The notes below the pieces were generated by a model. It was not told where the DNA came from, ran no database searches, and was given only the letters and a program-made list of their open reading frames with translations. Below, piece by piece: positions 9,483 to 17,992 of a stretch of DNA of 36,966 nucleotides. How positions within the stretch are numbered: the stretch's first letter is position 1; the number at the start of each line of letters is the position of its first letter. Both the position numbers and the translations under genes were made by a program. This DNA is from S010-25 sp964466455 (lineage in GTDB: Bacteria; Pseudomonadota; Gammaproteobacteria; SZUA-229), in the NCBI GenBank assembly GCA_964466455.1, contig CAYXNL010000018.1, forward strand, positions 1-36,966, given 5' to 3'.

Positions 9483-12400
9483 ATACTGAAGACTGACCTG
9501 CTGTTTTCCAAAAATTTTCTGTAACCGGTATAACAGTTCATCACAAGGTGCCACCTGCCACTGTTCACCAAGTTTCAGACAGGAAGTATTGCCATCATTG
9601 TGATAATCGATCATCACCGCGCAACGGCCATCTTTATAGGTTTGCAATACTTCCATTAACTGCTGCGATAGCTTGCTATCCGACCAGTTGCCATTTGCCT
9701 GTGAACGGTCAAGTTTGATTTTCAGCCCACGGGAAAACTTTTCCCGAGCCTGAGTAATATCATAAATTGCACTGGCGGTAACACGATAAGAAGCATTAAA
9801 ATCATCGTAGCTGACACTGCCCTCGACAATACAAAGTTTGTCCTTAACCAGCAGGTGAGAATATTTTTCGTGTACTTCTTCGTACAGTACCATATCAATA
9901 CGTGCACTACGATCATCTAGAATGGCCGTAACAATTTTGCTGCCACGGCTGGTTTTTCTTACCCGTAACCCAATCAACAGGCCAGCTAAACAAACCTGTT
10001 TTTTCGATTTTTTATATCCATAAGTTTTGTTGTTTTTTTCCGTCTCCGGCACCAGTGAAGGCACATCTGCAAAGTTGCATTCAATAAAATTTTTCAATTC
10101 CTTTTCATAACGGGTAATCGGATGTCCGGTAAGATACAAACCCAGTGTTTCTTTTTCACGGGCAAGGCGGGTATCATCATCCCAGTCATCAATCTGCACA
10201 ATATGTACCGGCGTTTCATTCTGTGAGATGTCCACGGTGCCAAACATATCATGCTGACCAACACTGGCATTTTTCTGTTCCTGCTCAGCAAGGCGTACAG
10301 CTTTTGTTAGACTGGCAATCAGGCTGGCACGGTTGTTTCCTAGTGAGTCCAGCGCACCCGCTTTAATCAATGCCTCCATCACCCGGCGATTAACCTTGCG
10401 GGTATCACTGCGCCGGCAGAAATCATACAGATCAACAAACGGGCCGTTTTCATCCCGCTCCTTGACAATACCATCAAGCGCTGCTTCACCTACCCCTTTT
10501 AACGCCCCCAGTCCATAAATGATTGTTGCTGGATTGGCCACGCTGAAATGGTACACGGAACGATTGATATCCGGTGGTAGCACAGTAATTTTCTGTGCAT
10601 GGCAATCTTCAATCAGGATGACCACCTTGTCGGTATTATCCATATCGGCTGACATCACAGCGGCCATAAACTCAGCCGGATAATGGCACTTTAACCATGC
10701 AGTCTGATAGGACAACAATGCATAAGCGGCCGAATGTGATTTATTAAAGCCGTAACCGGCAAATTTTTCCATCAGGTCAAAAATCATACTGGCCAGATCG
10801 CTATCAACCTCTCTGGCTTTTGCGCCTTCCATAAATAATACGCGCTGCTCAGCCATGACTTCCGGTTTTTTCTTGCCCATGGCACGGCGCAGCATATCAG
10901 CCCCACCCAGCGTGTAATTTGCCAGTACCTGGGCAATCTGCATAACCTGTTCCTGGTACAGGATAACGCCATAGGTCGGGGTTAATACTTTTTCCAGATC
11001 CGGGTGAAAATAATCCACTTCTGCCCGACCATGCTTACGGTTAATAAAATCATCCACCATGCCTGACTGCAATGGTCCAGGGCGAAATAATGCCACCAGC
11101 GCCACAACATCTTCAAAGCTATCCGGTTTGAGACGGGTAATCAGATCTTTCATCCCCCGTGATTCAAGCTGAAAAACAGCTGTAGTATTGGCCGCCTGCA
11201 ACAGAACAAAAGTATCGGCATCATCCAGTGGCAACTGTTCTATCTGTAACGGTTGCTGATTTTCTACTTTACGGCGACGATTAATGTGCTTGACCGCCCA
11301 GTCAATAATAGTGAGCGTGCGCAGACCAAGAAAGTCAAACTTTACCAGCCCTACCGCTTCCACATCATCCTTGTCAAACTGAGTGACTATACTCCGCCCG
11401 CCTTCCTCACAGTACAGCGGGCTGAAGTCGGTAAGTACAGTGGGTGAGATGACTACCCCACCCGCATGTTTACCGGCATTTCGTGCCACTCCTTCCAGCT
11501 TCAGCGCCAGATTGATAATTGCCGTTACTTCCTCCTCGTTTTCGTAAGCAGCTTTTAACTCGTCCGATTCCTCCAGCGCTTTGTCAAGTGTTATACCCAA
11601 CTCAAATGGAATCAGTTTGGCAATACGATCGACAAAACCATAAGGTTGCCCCATCACTCGACCAACATCACGTACCACCGCCTTGGCGGCCATGGTGCCA
11701 TAAGTAATAATTTGTGAAACACTGTCACGACCATAGGTACGCGCCACGTAATCAATCACACGATCACGTCCATCCATACAGAAATCAATATCAAAGTCCG
11801 GCAGAGACACCCGTTCAGGATTGAGAAAACGCTCAAACAGCAGGTCAAATTGCAGCGGATCAAGGTCGGTAATTCTCAGCGCATAGGCCACCAGTGAACC
11901 GGCACCGGATCCCCGCCCCGGTCCGACCGGAATATCGTTATTTTTTGACCACTGAATAAAGTCTGCCACAATCAGAAAGTAGCCGGGAAATCCCATATTA
12001 ATAATAACATCCAGTTCCGTCTGTAACCGGTCGATATATTTTTTACGGCGTTGGGGGTAATCCTCTGCGGTTTCATCAAGCAGCATTTTTAGCCGCTGCT
12101 CCAGCCCTTCAGCAGATACCCGGGTAAAATAGTCATTCTCGGTTTCACCTTCGGGTATCGGGAACTGAGGTAGAAAACTTTTCCCCAGGCTGATTTCAAA
12201 ATTACAACGCCGAGCTATTTCAACCGTGTTTTCCAGTGCTTCAGGAATATCTGCAAACAGTTGTTGCATTTCCTCCACACTGCGCAGGTATTGCTGCGTA
12301 CTATAATTTTTTGTACGCCGGGGGTCATCCAGGGTGCGCCCGTCATGAATACAAACTCTGGCTTCATGAGCATCAAATTCATCCGCTTTGAGAAAATGGA

Positions 12401-13004
12401 CATCATTGGTCGCTACTACTGCGGTGTCGGTAGCAATCGCCAGTTCAACTGCATCGGCAATATAACTTTCTTCATTTTCGCGTCCGGTACGTTGTAATTC
12501 AATATAAAAACGGTCACCAAAAACCCGGCACCAGTGCTGCAGATGCTGTTTTGCCTGTGCAGGTTTGCCCGAGAGCAAGGCACGCCCAATATCCCCCTGT
12601 CGCCCGCCGGACAGAGCGATAACCCCATCGGCATGTTCTTCTATCCACTGTACCTTCATCACGGGCACGCCACCATGCTGGCCTTCAAGATAACTGCGGG
12701 AAATTAGTTGAGACAGGTTGAGATACCCTTCACGATTCTGCGCAAACAGGACGAGCGGGAAAGGAGCCTCCTGCTCATCACGTCGCACCAGTGCATCCAC
12801 CCCGATAACCGGTTTTACACCAGCAGCCAGCGCGGCGCGGGTAAACTTGACCATGGCAAACAGATTACTCTGATCGGTTAATGCTACTGCTGGCATACCC
12901 GCCTCTGCAACCGCCTGCATCAACGGTTTTATCCGCACCAGCCCGTCAACCAGGGAGTACTCGGTATGTACTCGTAAATGGATAAAACCGGGGCAGACTG
13001 TCAC
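9477..13004 (-). CDS. dnaE: DNA polymerase III subunit alpha
   Basis: 1175 residues with the chosen GTG start at 13004, which has AGAGG eight bases upstream. A TTG seven codons earlier (13025) is less likely. The N-terminal PHP domain begins FIHLRVHTEYSLVDG, as in E. coli DnaE. The C-family palm carries PDFDIDFCMDGRD, with the catalytic acidic residues, and the fingers contain GYGFNKSHSAAYALLSYQTAWLK split over that region. An OB fold (residues ~985-1070) and a C-terminal tau/beta-binding region follow. It is the replicative polymerase catalytic subunit. The rnhB-dnaE order is the common gammaproteobacterial one. The stop codon is supplied by the dispersed repeat at 9459-9482. Confidence 0.97.
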   Translation of the reverse strand: MTVCPGFIHLRVHTEYSLVDGLVRIKPLMQAVAEAGMPAVALTDQSNLFAMVKFTRAALAAGVKPVIGVDALVRRDEQEAPFPLVLFAQNREGYLNLSQLISRSYLEGQHGGVPVMKVQWIEEHADGVIALSGGRQGDIGRALLSGKPAQAKQHLQHWCRVFGDRFYIELQRTGRENEESYIADAVELAIATDTAVVATNDVHFLKADEFDAHEARVCIHDGRTLDDPRRTKNYSTQQYLRSVEEMQQLFADIPEALENTVEIARRCNFEISLGKSFLPQFPIPEGETENDYFTRVSAEGLEQRLKMLLDETAEDYPQRRKKYIDRLQTELDVIINMGFPGYFLIVADFIQWSKNNDIPVGPGRGSGAGSLVAYALRITDLDPLQFDLLFERFLNPERVSLPDFDIDFCMDGRDRVIDYVARTYGRDSVSQIITYGTMAAKAVVRDVGRVMGQPYGFVDRIAKLIPFELGITLDKALEESDELKAAYENEEEVTAIINLALKLEGVARNAGKHAGGVVISPTVLTDFSPLYCEEGGRSIVTQFDKDDVEAVGLVKFDFLGLRTLTIIDWAVKHINRRRKVENQQPLQIEQLPLDDADTFVLLQAANTTAVFQLESRGMKDLITRLKPDSFEDVVALVALFRPGPLQSGMVDDFINRKHGRAEVDYFHPDLEKVLTPTYGVILYQEQVMQIAQVLANYTLGGADMLRRAMGKKKPEVMAEQRVLFMEGAKAREVDSDLASMIFDLMEKFAGYGFNKSHSAAYALLSYQTAWLKCHYPAEFMAAVMSADMDNTDKVVILIEDCHAQKITVLPPDINRSVYHFSVANPATIIYGLGALKGVGEAALDGIVKERDENGPFVDLYDFCRRSDTRKVNRRVMEALIKAGALDSLGNNRASLIASLTKAVRLAEQEQKNASVGQHDMFGTVDISQNETPVHIVQIDDWDDDTRLAREKETLGLYLTGHPITRYEKELKNFIECNFADVPSLVPETEKNNKTYGYKKSKKQVCLAGLLIGLRVRKTSRGSKIVTAILDDRSARIDMVLYEEVHEKYSHLLVKDKLCIVEGSVSYDDFNASYRVTASAIYDITQAREKFSRGLKIKLDRSQANGNWSDSKLSQQLMEVLQTYKDGRCAVMIDYHNDGNTSCLKLGEQWQVAPCDELLYRLQKIFGKQQVSLQYY

Positions 13005-13127
13005 CAAAAAAACCTCTAAATTCAACTCGTAGATTCGAGCTGTTAGTGTATCAAAATCAGATTTCTATGGTGGATTTAATCAGGTTTTTTTATCTATTTT
13101 AGATCTGGATACTCATCAGAATAGCAC

Positions 13128-13736
13128 TCACGGGAGTTGTATAAGTTGTCTGACCGGAGCAAAACTACGCCGATGTTCGGGACAAGGCCCAAATTCAAGC
13201 AATTTTTCACGATGGGTTTTAGTCGGATATCCCTTATGTGCATCAAACCCGTATTGCGGGTAACGCTGATGCAGGACAAGCATCTGTGCATCACGCTCTA
13301 CTTTGGCGAGAATAGATGCTGCACTGATTTCTGCTACCCGCGCATCACCTTTGATAATTGCAGATGAGTCACAGGGTAAATTATCCGGCAGATGATTACC
13401 ATCGACAAACACATGATCGGGCCTTACTGATAGCCGGCACACTGCCTGCTGCATGGCGTAGAGCGAGGCGCGTAGTATATTCATTTCATCAATCTGCGCC
13501 GGACTGATACTGACGACAGACCATGCCAGTGCATAGCGTTTAATTTCCTGTGCCAGATATTCACGTTTTTTTACACTGAGTTTTTTTGAATCATCCAGGC
13601 CAGCAAGAGGACGTTGCGGATCCAGAATAACAGCCGCTGCAACCACATTCCCCGCCAGCGGCCCACGTCCCGCTTCATCGGTACCAGCCAGTATCCCATC
13701 GGGCTGTGGCAGTTCGTCCTGCAATGTTATTTTCAT
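13128..13736 (-). CDS. rnhB: Ribonuclease HII
   Basis: 202 residues. The catalytic motif GTDEAGRGPLAG has Asp20 and Glu21, with DDSKKLS, the second metal site region VERDAQM and the C-terminal block HRRSFAPVRQL. It cleaves the RNA strand of RNA-DNA hybrids and removes misincorporated ribonucleotides. It lies just upstream of dnaE and is divergent from lpxB. In E. coli lpxB, rnhB and dnaE run in one direction, so lpxB is flipped here. Confidence 0.96.
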   Translation of the reverse strand: MKITLQDELPQPDGILAGTDEAGRGPLAGNVVAAAVILDPQRPLAGLDDSKKLSVKKREYLAQEIKRYALAWSVVSISPAQIDEMNILRASLYAMQQAVCRLSVRPDHVFVDGNHLPDNLPCDSSAIIKGDARVAEISAASILAKVERDAQMLVLHQRYPQYGFDAHKGYPTKTHREKLLEFGPCPEHRRSFAPVRQLIQLP

Positions 13737-13862
13737 TAAGGTAAAATTAGCTGATTGATCTGGTTATATTTAAGGAACCTTATCATAAAAAAATCAACCG
13801 GTGTTTCTACCACCCTGCTGAGTAGAAGTATGACAAATATAACAGATAATCGCGACATAATA

Positions 13863-15017
13863 ATGACAAAAGGTAAAACCATTCTAATCAGCGCAGGAGA
13901 GGCTTCCGGCGATGCCCATGCAGCGCGTATGGTTAATGAGCTAAGAGCAATCGATAGTACATTACATTTTGTCGGGATGGGTGGAGATAACATGCGCAGA
14001 GCCGGGGTGGAAATCCTCACCGATATAAAGAAGATGGCGGTGATGGGACTGGTTGAAGTCCTGCTGAAATACCGCAGTATTAAAGCAGAGCTGGTTCGTC
14101 TGCAATGTTATATCGAGCAACATTCACCCGATTTGCTAATACTGGTTGATTATCAGGAATTTAATCAACGTCTGGCAGCTTTTGCCAAACGCCGTGACAT
14201 CAAGGTACTCTTTTATATTGGCCCCCAGGTCTGGGCATGGCGTCCCAAAAGGGTTTATAAAATGGCTAAAATTATTGATCATATGGCAGTCATTTTGCCC
14301 TTTGAGGTCGACTACTACAAACAGGCCAGCGTACCAGTTACCTTTACCGGTCACCCTCTAACCGATGAAGTTCAGACAGATAAAACAACGGATCAGGCAC
14401 GCCAGTTATTACAGCTTGAAAATAAAACAAGCATCGGCCTGTTTCCCGGTAGCCGTGCGGATGAAATCAAACGGATATTACCCCTTCTTATTAATACAGC
14501 AAAAATTTTAATTCAGCATAAACCGGATCTTCAATTTGTGTTACCGCTTGCAACAACCATTCATTATGATAATCTCAGGCCTTTTGATGCTGACCTTAGC
14601 GCGTTACATGTACAGATAATTAAAGACAAATTTTATGATGTTAGCCAAAGCTGTGATGTTATTATAGCGGCTTCCGGAACAGCAACACTGGAGATAACAC
14701 TATTAGGCATTCCTATGGTTATCGTTTATAAAGTTTCACCATTAAGTTATTTTATTCTCAGCCGTCTGGCAATCGTTAAGTTTGTGGGACTAATGAATAT
14801 TATTGCCAATCGGGAAATTGTCAGGGAGTTCCTTCAACATAAGGCTCGCCCCGACGATATTTCCAGGGAAGTACTACAATTACTTGATAATCAGAACTAC
14901 AATACAAAGATGCGCCATGAGCTATCATTGGTCAGAGCGCAACTCGGTCATGGTGGTGGCTCGAAAAATATCGCCAGGCTAGCTTATCAACTATTGACTG
15001 AATCAACTATTAACTGA
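13863..15017 (+). CDS. lpxB: Lipid-A-disaccharide synthase
   Basis: 384 residues from the ATG at 13863, which gives MTKGKTILISAGEASGDAHA, the family's usual beginning. An in-frame ATG at 13830 and a TTG at 13755 would add 11 or 36 residues and are less likely. GT19 features are seen: SAGEASGD, FYIGPQVWAWRPKRV, FPGSRADEIKRILP and ASGTATLEITLLGIPMVIVYK. It joins UDP-2,3-diacylglucosamine and lipid X into the lipid A disaccharide at the inner face of the inner membrane, so the cell makes lipopolysaccharide. It is divergent from rnhB and followed at ~100 bp by mlaA. Confidence 0.95.
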   Translation: MTKGKTILISAGEASGDAHAARMVNELRAIDSTLHFVGMGGDNMRRAGVEILTDIKKMAVMGLVEVLLKYRSIKAELVRLQCYIEQHSPDLLILVDYQEFNQRLAAFAKRRDIKVLFYIGPQVWAWRPKRVYKMAKIIDHMAVILPFEVDYYKQASVPVTFTGHPLTDEVQTDKTTDQARQLLQLENKTSIGLFPGSRADEIKRILPLLINTAKILIQHKPDLQFVLPLATTIHYDNLRPFDADLSALHVQIIKDKFYDVSQSCDVIIAASGTATLEITLLGIPMVIVYKVSPLSYFILSRLAIVKFVGLMNIIANREIVREFLQHKARPDDISREVLQLLDNQNYNTKMRHELSLVRAQLGHGGGSKNIARLAYQLLTESTIN

Positions 15018-15072
15018 ATTGCTGACAAGTTATGAGTAATACCATAGCAGAGCTTTCCTGATGCGAAGAACC

Positions 15073-15102
15073 CTGACAATTTTACCTTTATATTTCTATA
15101 AA
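15073..15102 (+). promoter_or_regulatory. Candidate sigma-70 promoter for mlaA
   Basis: CTGACA (15073-15078), an 18-base spacer and TATAAA (15097-15102). Transcription would begin only about 8 bases before the GTG start at 15117, so the mRNA would be nearly leaderless. This fits the lack of a Shine-Dalgarno sequence but is a prediction only. Confidence 0.4.
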
Positions 15103-15116
15103 TAATAAAAAATACA

Positions 15117-15884
15117 GTGATAAAACCCTATCTTTTTAAACCCTGTCGTCATTTTATTTTTCTGTTTACTGTCTTTTTTATTAGCGGTTGCACGACGCTC
15201 AAAGGCCCACCAAACCCGGACGACCCATTAGAAAGCTATAATCGCAGCATGTTTAAATTTAACCAGACGGTGGATAAATTTACATTAAAACCCATAGCAG
15301 AAGGCTATCAGTATATTATGCCGGAATTTGCCAGCCTGGGTGTTAGTAATTTTTTTAATAACCTCGATGATATTGTCGTTTTTTTCAATCAGCTTCTACA
15401 GTTCAAGCCTGGTGATGCGGTAGAAACCTCAGCACGTGTTGTTTTTAATACCACTTTCGGCGTATTGGGCTTAATTGATGTTTCAACGGTAATGAACCTG
15501 CCTAAACACAATGAAGATTTCGGTCAGACGCTGGCGACATGGGGGGTTAGTAGTGGCCCTTATATTGTTCTGCCTCTACTTGGTCCATCAACCATTCGTA
15601 ATGCTTCCGGTCTGGTTGTAGACTGGACTTATTTTGATCCTATCTTCAAACGCCAGACATTAAGACAGTCACTGATAACTTTCTCTATTAAATATATTGA
15701 TAAACGAGCCAATCTATTAGCAGCAACCAATATCATTAATGAAATTGCACCCGATATATATGCCTTTACTCGCGATGCCTGGCTGCAACACCGAAAATAT
15801 GTCATTTATGACGGTCACCCACCCGATGATGAACTTGATAACAAGGATCTGTTTAATAATGATCTGGGTGGTGAAGTAAAATAA
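15117..15884 (+). CDS. mlaA: Outer-membrane phospholipid transport lipoprotein MlaA (VacJ)
   Basis: 255 residues with a GTG start. A lipoprotein signal peptide ends in the lipobox FISGC (Cys25), and the next residues are not DD, so outer-membrane sorting is expected. The family body follows: DPLESYNRSMFKFNQTVDKF, NFFNNLDDI, RVVFNTTFGVLGLIDV, FGQTLATWGV and GPYIVLPLLGPSTIRN. MlaA removes misplaced phospholipid from the outer leaflet of the outer membrane and passes it through MlaC to MlaFEDB. The remaining mla genes are not in the window. A heptamer repeat array begins 15 bases after the stop. Confidence 0.94.
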   Translation: MIKPYLFKPCRHFIFLFTVFFISGCTTLKGPPNPDDPLESYNRSMFKFNQTVDKFTLKPIAEGYQYIMPEFASLGVSNFFNNLDDIVVFFNQLLQFKPGDAVETSARVVFNTTFGVLGLIDVSTVMNLPKHNEDFGQTLATWGVSSGPYIVLPLLGPSTIRNASGLVVDWTYFDPIFKRQTLRQSLITFSIKYIDKRANLLAATNIINEIAPDIYAFTRDAWLQHRKYVIYDGHPPDDELDNKDLFNNDLGGEVK

Positions 15885-15899
15885 ACAGAAAATAATTTT

Positions 15900-16074
15900 C
15901 TGATTACTGATTACTGATTACTGATTACTGATTACTGATTACTGATTACTGATTACTGATTNNNNNNNNNNNNNNNNNNNNNNNNNNNNNNNNNNNNNNN
16001 NNNNNNNNNNNNNNNNNNNNNNNNNNNNNNNNNNNNNNNNNNNNNNNNNNNNNNNNNNNNNTGATTATTGATTA
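15900..16074. repeat. Heptamer tandem array (CTGATTA)n, broken by an assembly gap
   Basis: Nearly nine perfect copies of CTGATTA run from 15900 to 15961 into a 100-N gap (15962-16061). The far side continues with two variant units, TGATTAT (16062-16074), which overlap the stop of the convergent downstream gene. The copy number is therefore unknown. Read in another phase the unit is TTACTGA, one base from the TAACTGA repeats described in marine Beggiatoaceae. Confidence 0.95.
15962..16061. other. Assembly gap (100 N) inside the heptamer array
   Basis: Exactly 100 N, a placeholder of unknown real length. The array that flanks it on both sides explains why the assembly stopped. Confidence 0.97.
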
Positions 16075-16841
16075 TCCAGTGTTGCAATAAGAAAAGTATT
16101 GACTATCGTCTGTAGAAAAATGTCACCCTGCTTAATAAAGTCCTTTATTTCCTTCATAGATATACTGACACCGGTGCCGTGTTGCGCCGGATATTTACCT
16201 GCCGCCCAGTTAACTACGATGGCGCAGCTTGCATAGGCAATACCCGCTTCACGCGCCAGTGCGGCCTCTGGCATGGCTGTCATACCGACAATATCACAAC
16301 CGTCATTCTGCATACGCTGTATTTCTGCAACCGTTTCCAGACGCGGCCCCTGGGTGACACCATAAGTTGCCTTACTCTCACAATGTATGGAATGCTGTTG
16401 TGCCGCCAGTAAAAGCTGTTGTCGTAAGGTGTTATCAAAGGGGTAACTAAAATCAATATGATCCACCGTATTCTCATCACCGTCATTGAAGGTATGCTGA
16501 CGTCCATAGGTGTAGTCAATTAACTGATCAGGCAGTACACATTGTAAAGGTGGCATATTGGCACTAATACCCCCGACCGCAGCGGCGGCAATAATATGGG
16601 TAACCCCCAGATATTTAAGTGCAGTAATATTTGCGCGGTAATTTATCTGATGTGGCGCAATCGTATGGTTACTACCATGTCGATTCAGATAAATAAATTG
16701 ATGATCTGCAACCGTACTGATACAAAAAGCTGATGAGGCTTCACCATAGTTTGTCTTTACTGTTTTCTGTTGCACCGGATAAGCAAGATTAAACCCATCA
16801 ATCCAGCTTAAAATACTACCGCCGATTATTGCAATTTTCAT
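16065..16841 (-). CDS. Probable S-methyl-5'-thioinosine phosphorylase
   Basis: 258 residues of the purine nucleoside phosphorylase family 2. The phosphate/ribose site region is YLNRHGSNHTIAPHQINYRA, then AAAVGGI and GMTAMPEAALAREAGI. The base-contact segment reads NWAAG (residues 211-215). Adenosine-specific MTA phosphorylases have an Asp-containing segment here, so the sequence points to the 6-oxopurine-specific MTIP type (inference from the PA3004-type enzymes). That enzyme splits 5'-methylthioinosine into hypoxanthine and 5-methylthioribose-1-phosphate. The start overlaps the stop of the upstream phosphoribosyltransferase by 4 bases (ATGA), so the two are coupled and the hypoxanthine released could be salvaged directly. 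A purine nucleoside phosphorylase of other specificity is the alternative. Confidence 0.82.
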   Translation of the reverse strand: MKIAIIGGSILSWIDGFNLAYPVQQKTVKTNYGEASSAFCISTVADHQFIYLNRHGSNHTIAPHQINYRANITALKYLGVTHIIAAAAVGGISANMPPLQCVLPDQLIDYTYGRQHTFNDGDENTVDHIDFSYPFDNTLRQQLLLAAQQHSIHCESKATYGVTQGPRLETVAEIQRMQNDGCDIVGMTAMPEAALAREAGIAYASCAIVVNWAAGKYPAQHGTGVSISMKEIKDFIKQGDIFLQTIVNTFLIATLDNQ

Positions 16842-17368
16842 TTTTCATCCTGCAAGGCGTAGATACCGTCAAGCTGTCGGTACTGTCCCTGATAGTCCAT
16901 ACCAAAACCGAATACGTAATTGTCTTCAACTTCCAGCGCAATAAAATCTGCCTGTACCGGTTGTGCTATATGGGTATGTATTTTCCGCAGTAATACAGCA
17001 CTGAATATTTGTCTGGCACCATGTGCGCGACAATATTGAATAACTGCCTGTAAGGTAATGCCTTCATCCAGAATATCATCGAGAATTAATACCGTTCTGT
17101 CTTTTAAACTTGAAACCGGCTCCGCCTTCCAGCATATTTCTGCCCCCATAGTATTATTCTGGTAACGGGTGGCATGAATATAATCAATTTCAAGCTGGCA
17201 GTTCAGGCGCGGAATTAACTGGCCGGAAAAAATTAGTCCGCCCTGCATGACACACAATACCAGTGGATGGCTATCAACAAGACGGTCATTCATCGTCTCT
17301 GCCAGGACGTCCAGTGCCGATGATATCTGCGAATACTGATAAATTAGTCTGGAATTTTCTGGTAACAT
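16838..17368 (-). CDS. Hypoxanthine(-guanine) phosphoribosyltransferase
   Basis: 176 residues of the type I phosphoribosyltransferase fold. The PRPP-binding motif VLILDDILDEGITL is at residues 93-106, and a flexible-loop region and VMQGGLIFSGQL precede it. It transfers phosphoribose from PRPP to hypoxanthine or guanine to give IMP or GMP. It lies 20 bases after the DsrE-family gene and overlaps the methylthioinosine phosphorylase gene by 4 bases. Nothing in the sequence settles the preference between hypoxanthine and guanine. The context favours hypoxanthine. Confidence 0.9.
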   Translation of the reverse strand: MLPENSRLIYQYSQISSALDVLAETMNDRLVDSHPLVLCVMQGGLIFSGQLIPRLNCQLEIDYIHATRYQNNTMGAEICWKAEPVSSLKDRTVLILDDILDEGITLQAVIQYCRAHGARQIFSAVLLRKIHTHIAQPVQADFIALEVEDNYVFGFGMDYQGQYRQLDGIYALQDEK

Positions 17369-17388
17369 ATAAATAGTTTTATCTTCTT

Positions 17389-17915
17389 TTAGTAGGTAAA
17401 GGTTACCGTGTCATCTTCCATCGCCTCGCTGACCACATAGGCAGCACCGACTGTTTCTTCTATTTCCTCAATTAAATTTTCTCCCCATAATTTAAGTGAT
17501 GGTGTGCATACCTTGAACACTACTCCTGCACGATGTGCTTCCTGTATTACATCGTACATGGTGCGGTGTGTTTCAATATTCAACTCAACTTTTAGCGCAT
17601 TCCCTGCCACTGCCAGCGAGCCGGATAAACCGGTAAATACTACTTCCACATCATGTGACATTGCCGCAGCCACTGTTGCCTGAAATAATGGGGCATAAAA
17701 TCCTTCAGGATTAGCCGGGTCGGAGTTTGCCATAATCACTAATAGTTTTTTTNNNNNNNNNNNNNNNNNNNNNNNNNNNNNNNNNNNNNNNNNNNNNNNN
17801 NNNNNNNNNNNNNNNNNNNNNNNNNNNNNNNNNNNNNNNNNNNNNNNNNNNNAAATCCTTCAGGATTAGCCGGGTCGGAGTTTGCCATAATCACTAATAG
17901 TTTTTTTCTGCTCAT
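17389..17915 (-). CDS. DsrE/DsrF-family protein, split only by an artefactual gap
   Basis: The ATG at 17915 begins MSRKKLLVIMANSDPANPEG and runs into 100 N. After the gap the same 55 bases reappear and the frame continues to the stop at 17389. Removing one 55-bp copy and the Ns gives an intact protein of about 123 residues. It has the small alpha/beta DsrE fold pattern: an N-terminal strand KLLVIMANSDP, a helix, VEVVFTGLSG, and one cysteine in VFKVCTPSLKLWGENL. The family includes sulfurtransferase-like and peroxiredoxin-like members. The single Cys could be the sulfur-carrying residue, but no function is demonstrated by the sequence. It sits between nagZ and the purine salvage pair, minus strand. 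Confidence 0.82.
17698..17907. other. Assembly gap (100 N at 17753-17852) with 55-bp duplicated ends
   Basis: Bases 17698-17752 are identical to 17853-17907. A 55-base exact overlap at a scaffold join is what a de Bruijn assembler with k near 55 leaves behind. The duplication restores the reading frame when collapsed, so it is most likely not biological. Confidence 0.93.
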
Positions 17916-17992
17916 TCGTTTCTCAGATAAAGTTGCATTTGTATAGATTGTTGTTACCGATGTACTGAATAATACAGCGATAAATATTTTAT

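Noticed and set aside
13004..13025. TTG start of dnaE seven codons upstream
   Set aside because: The GTG at 13004 has AGAGG at good spacing and gives a family-like N-terminus.
15900..16074. Heptamer array as a CRISPR array
   Set aside because: Units are 7 bases and directly adjacent without spacers.
17698..17907. 55-bp direct repeat as a biological duplication
   Set aside because: It flanks a 100-N gap exactly, has the same length as the repeat at the 21822-21921 gap, and collapsing it restores a full gene.
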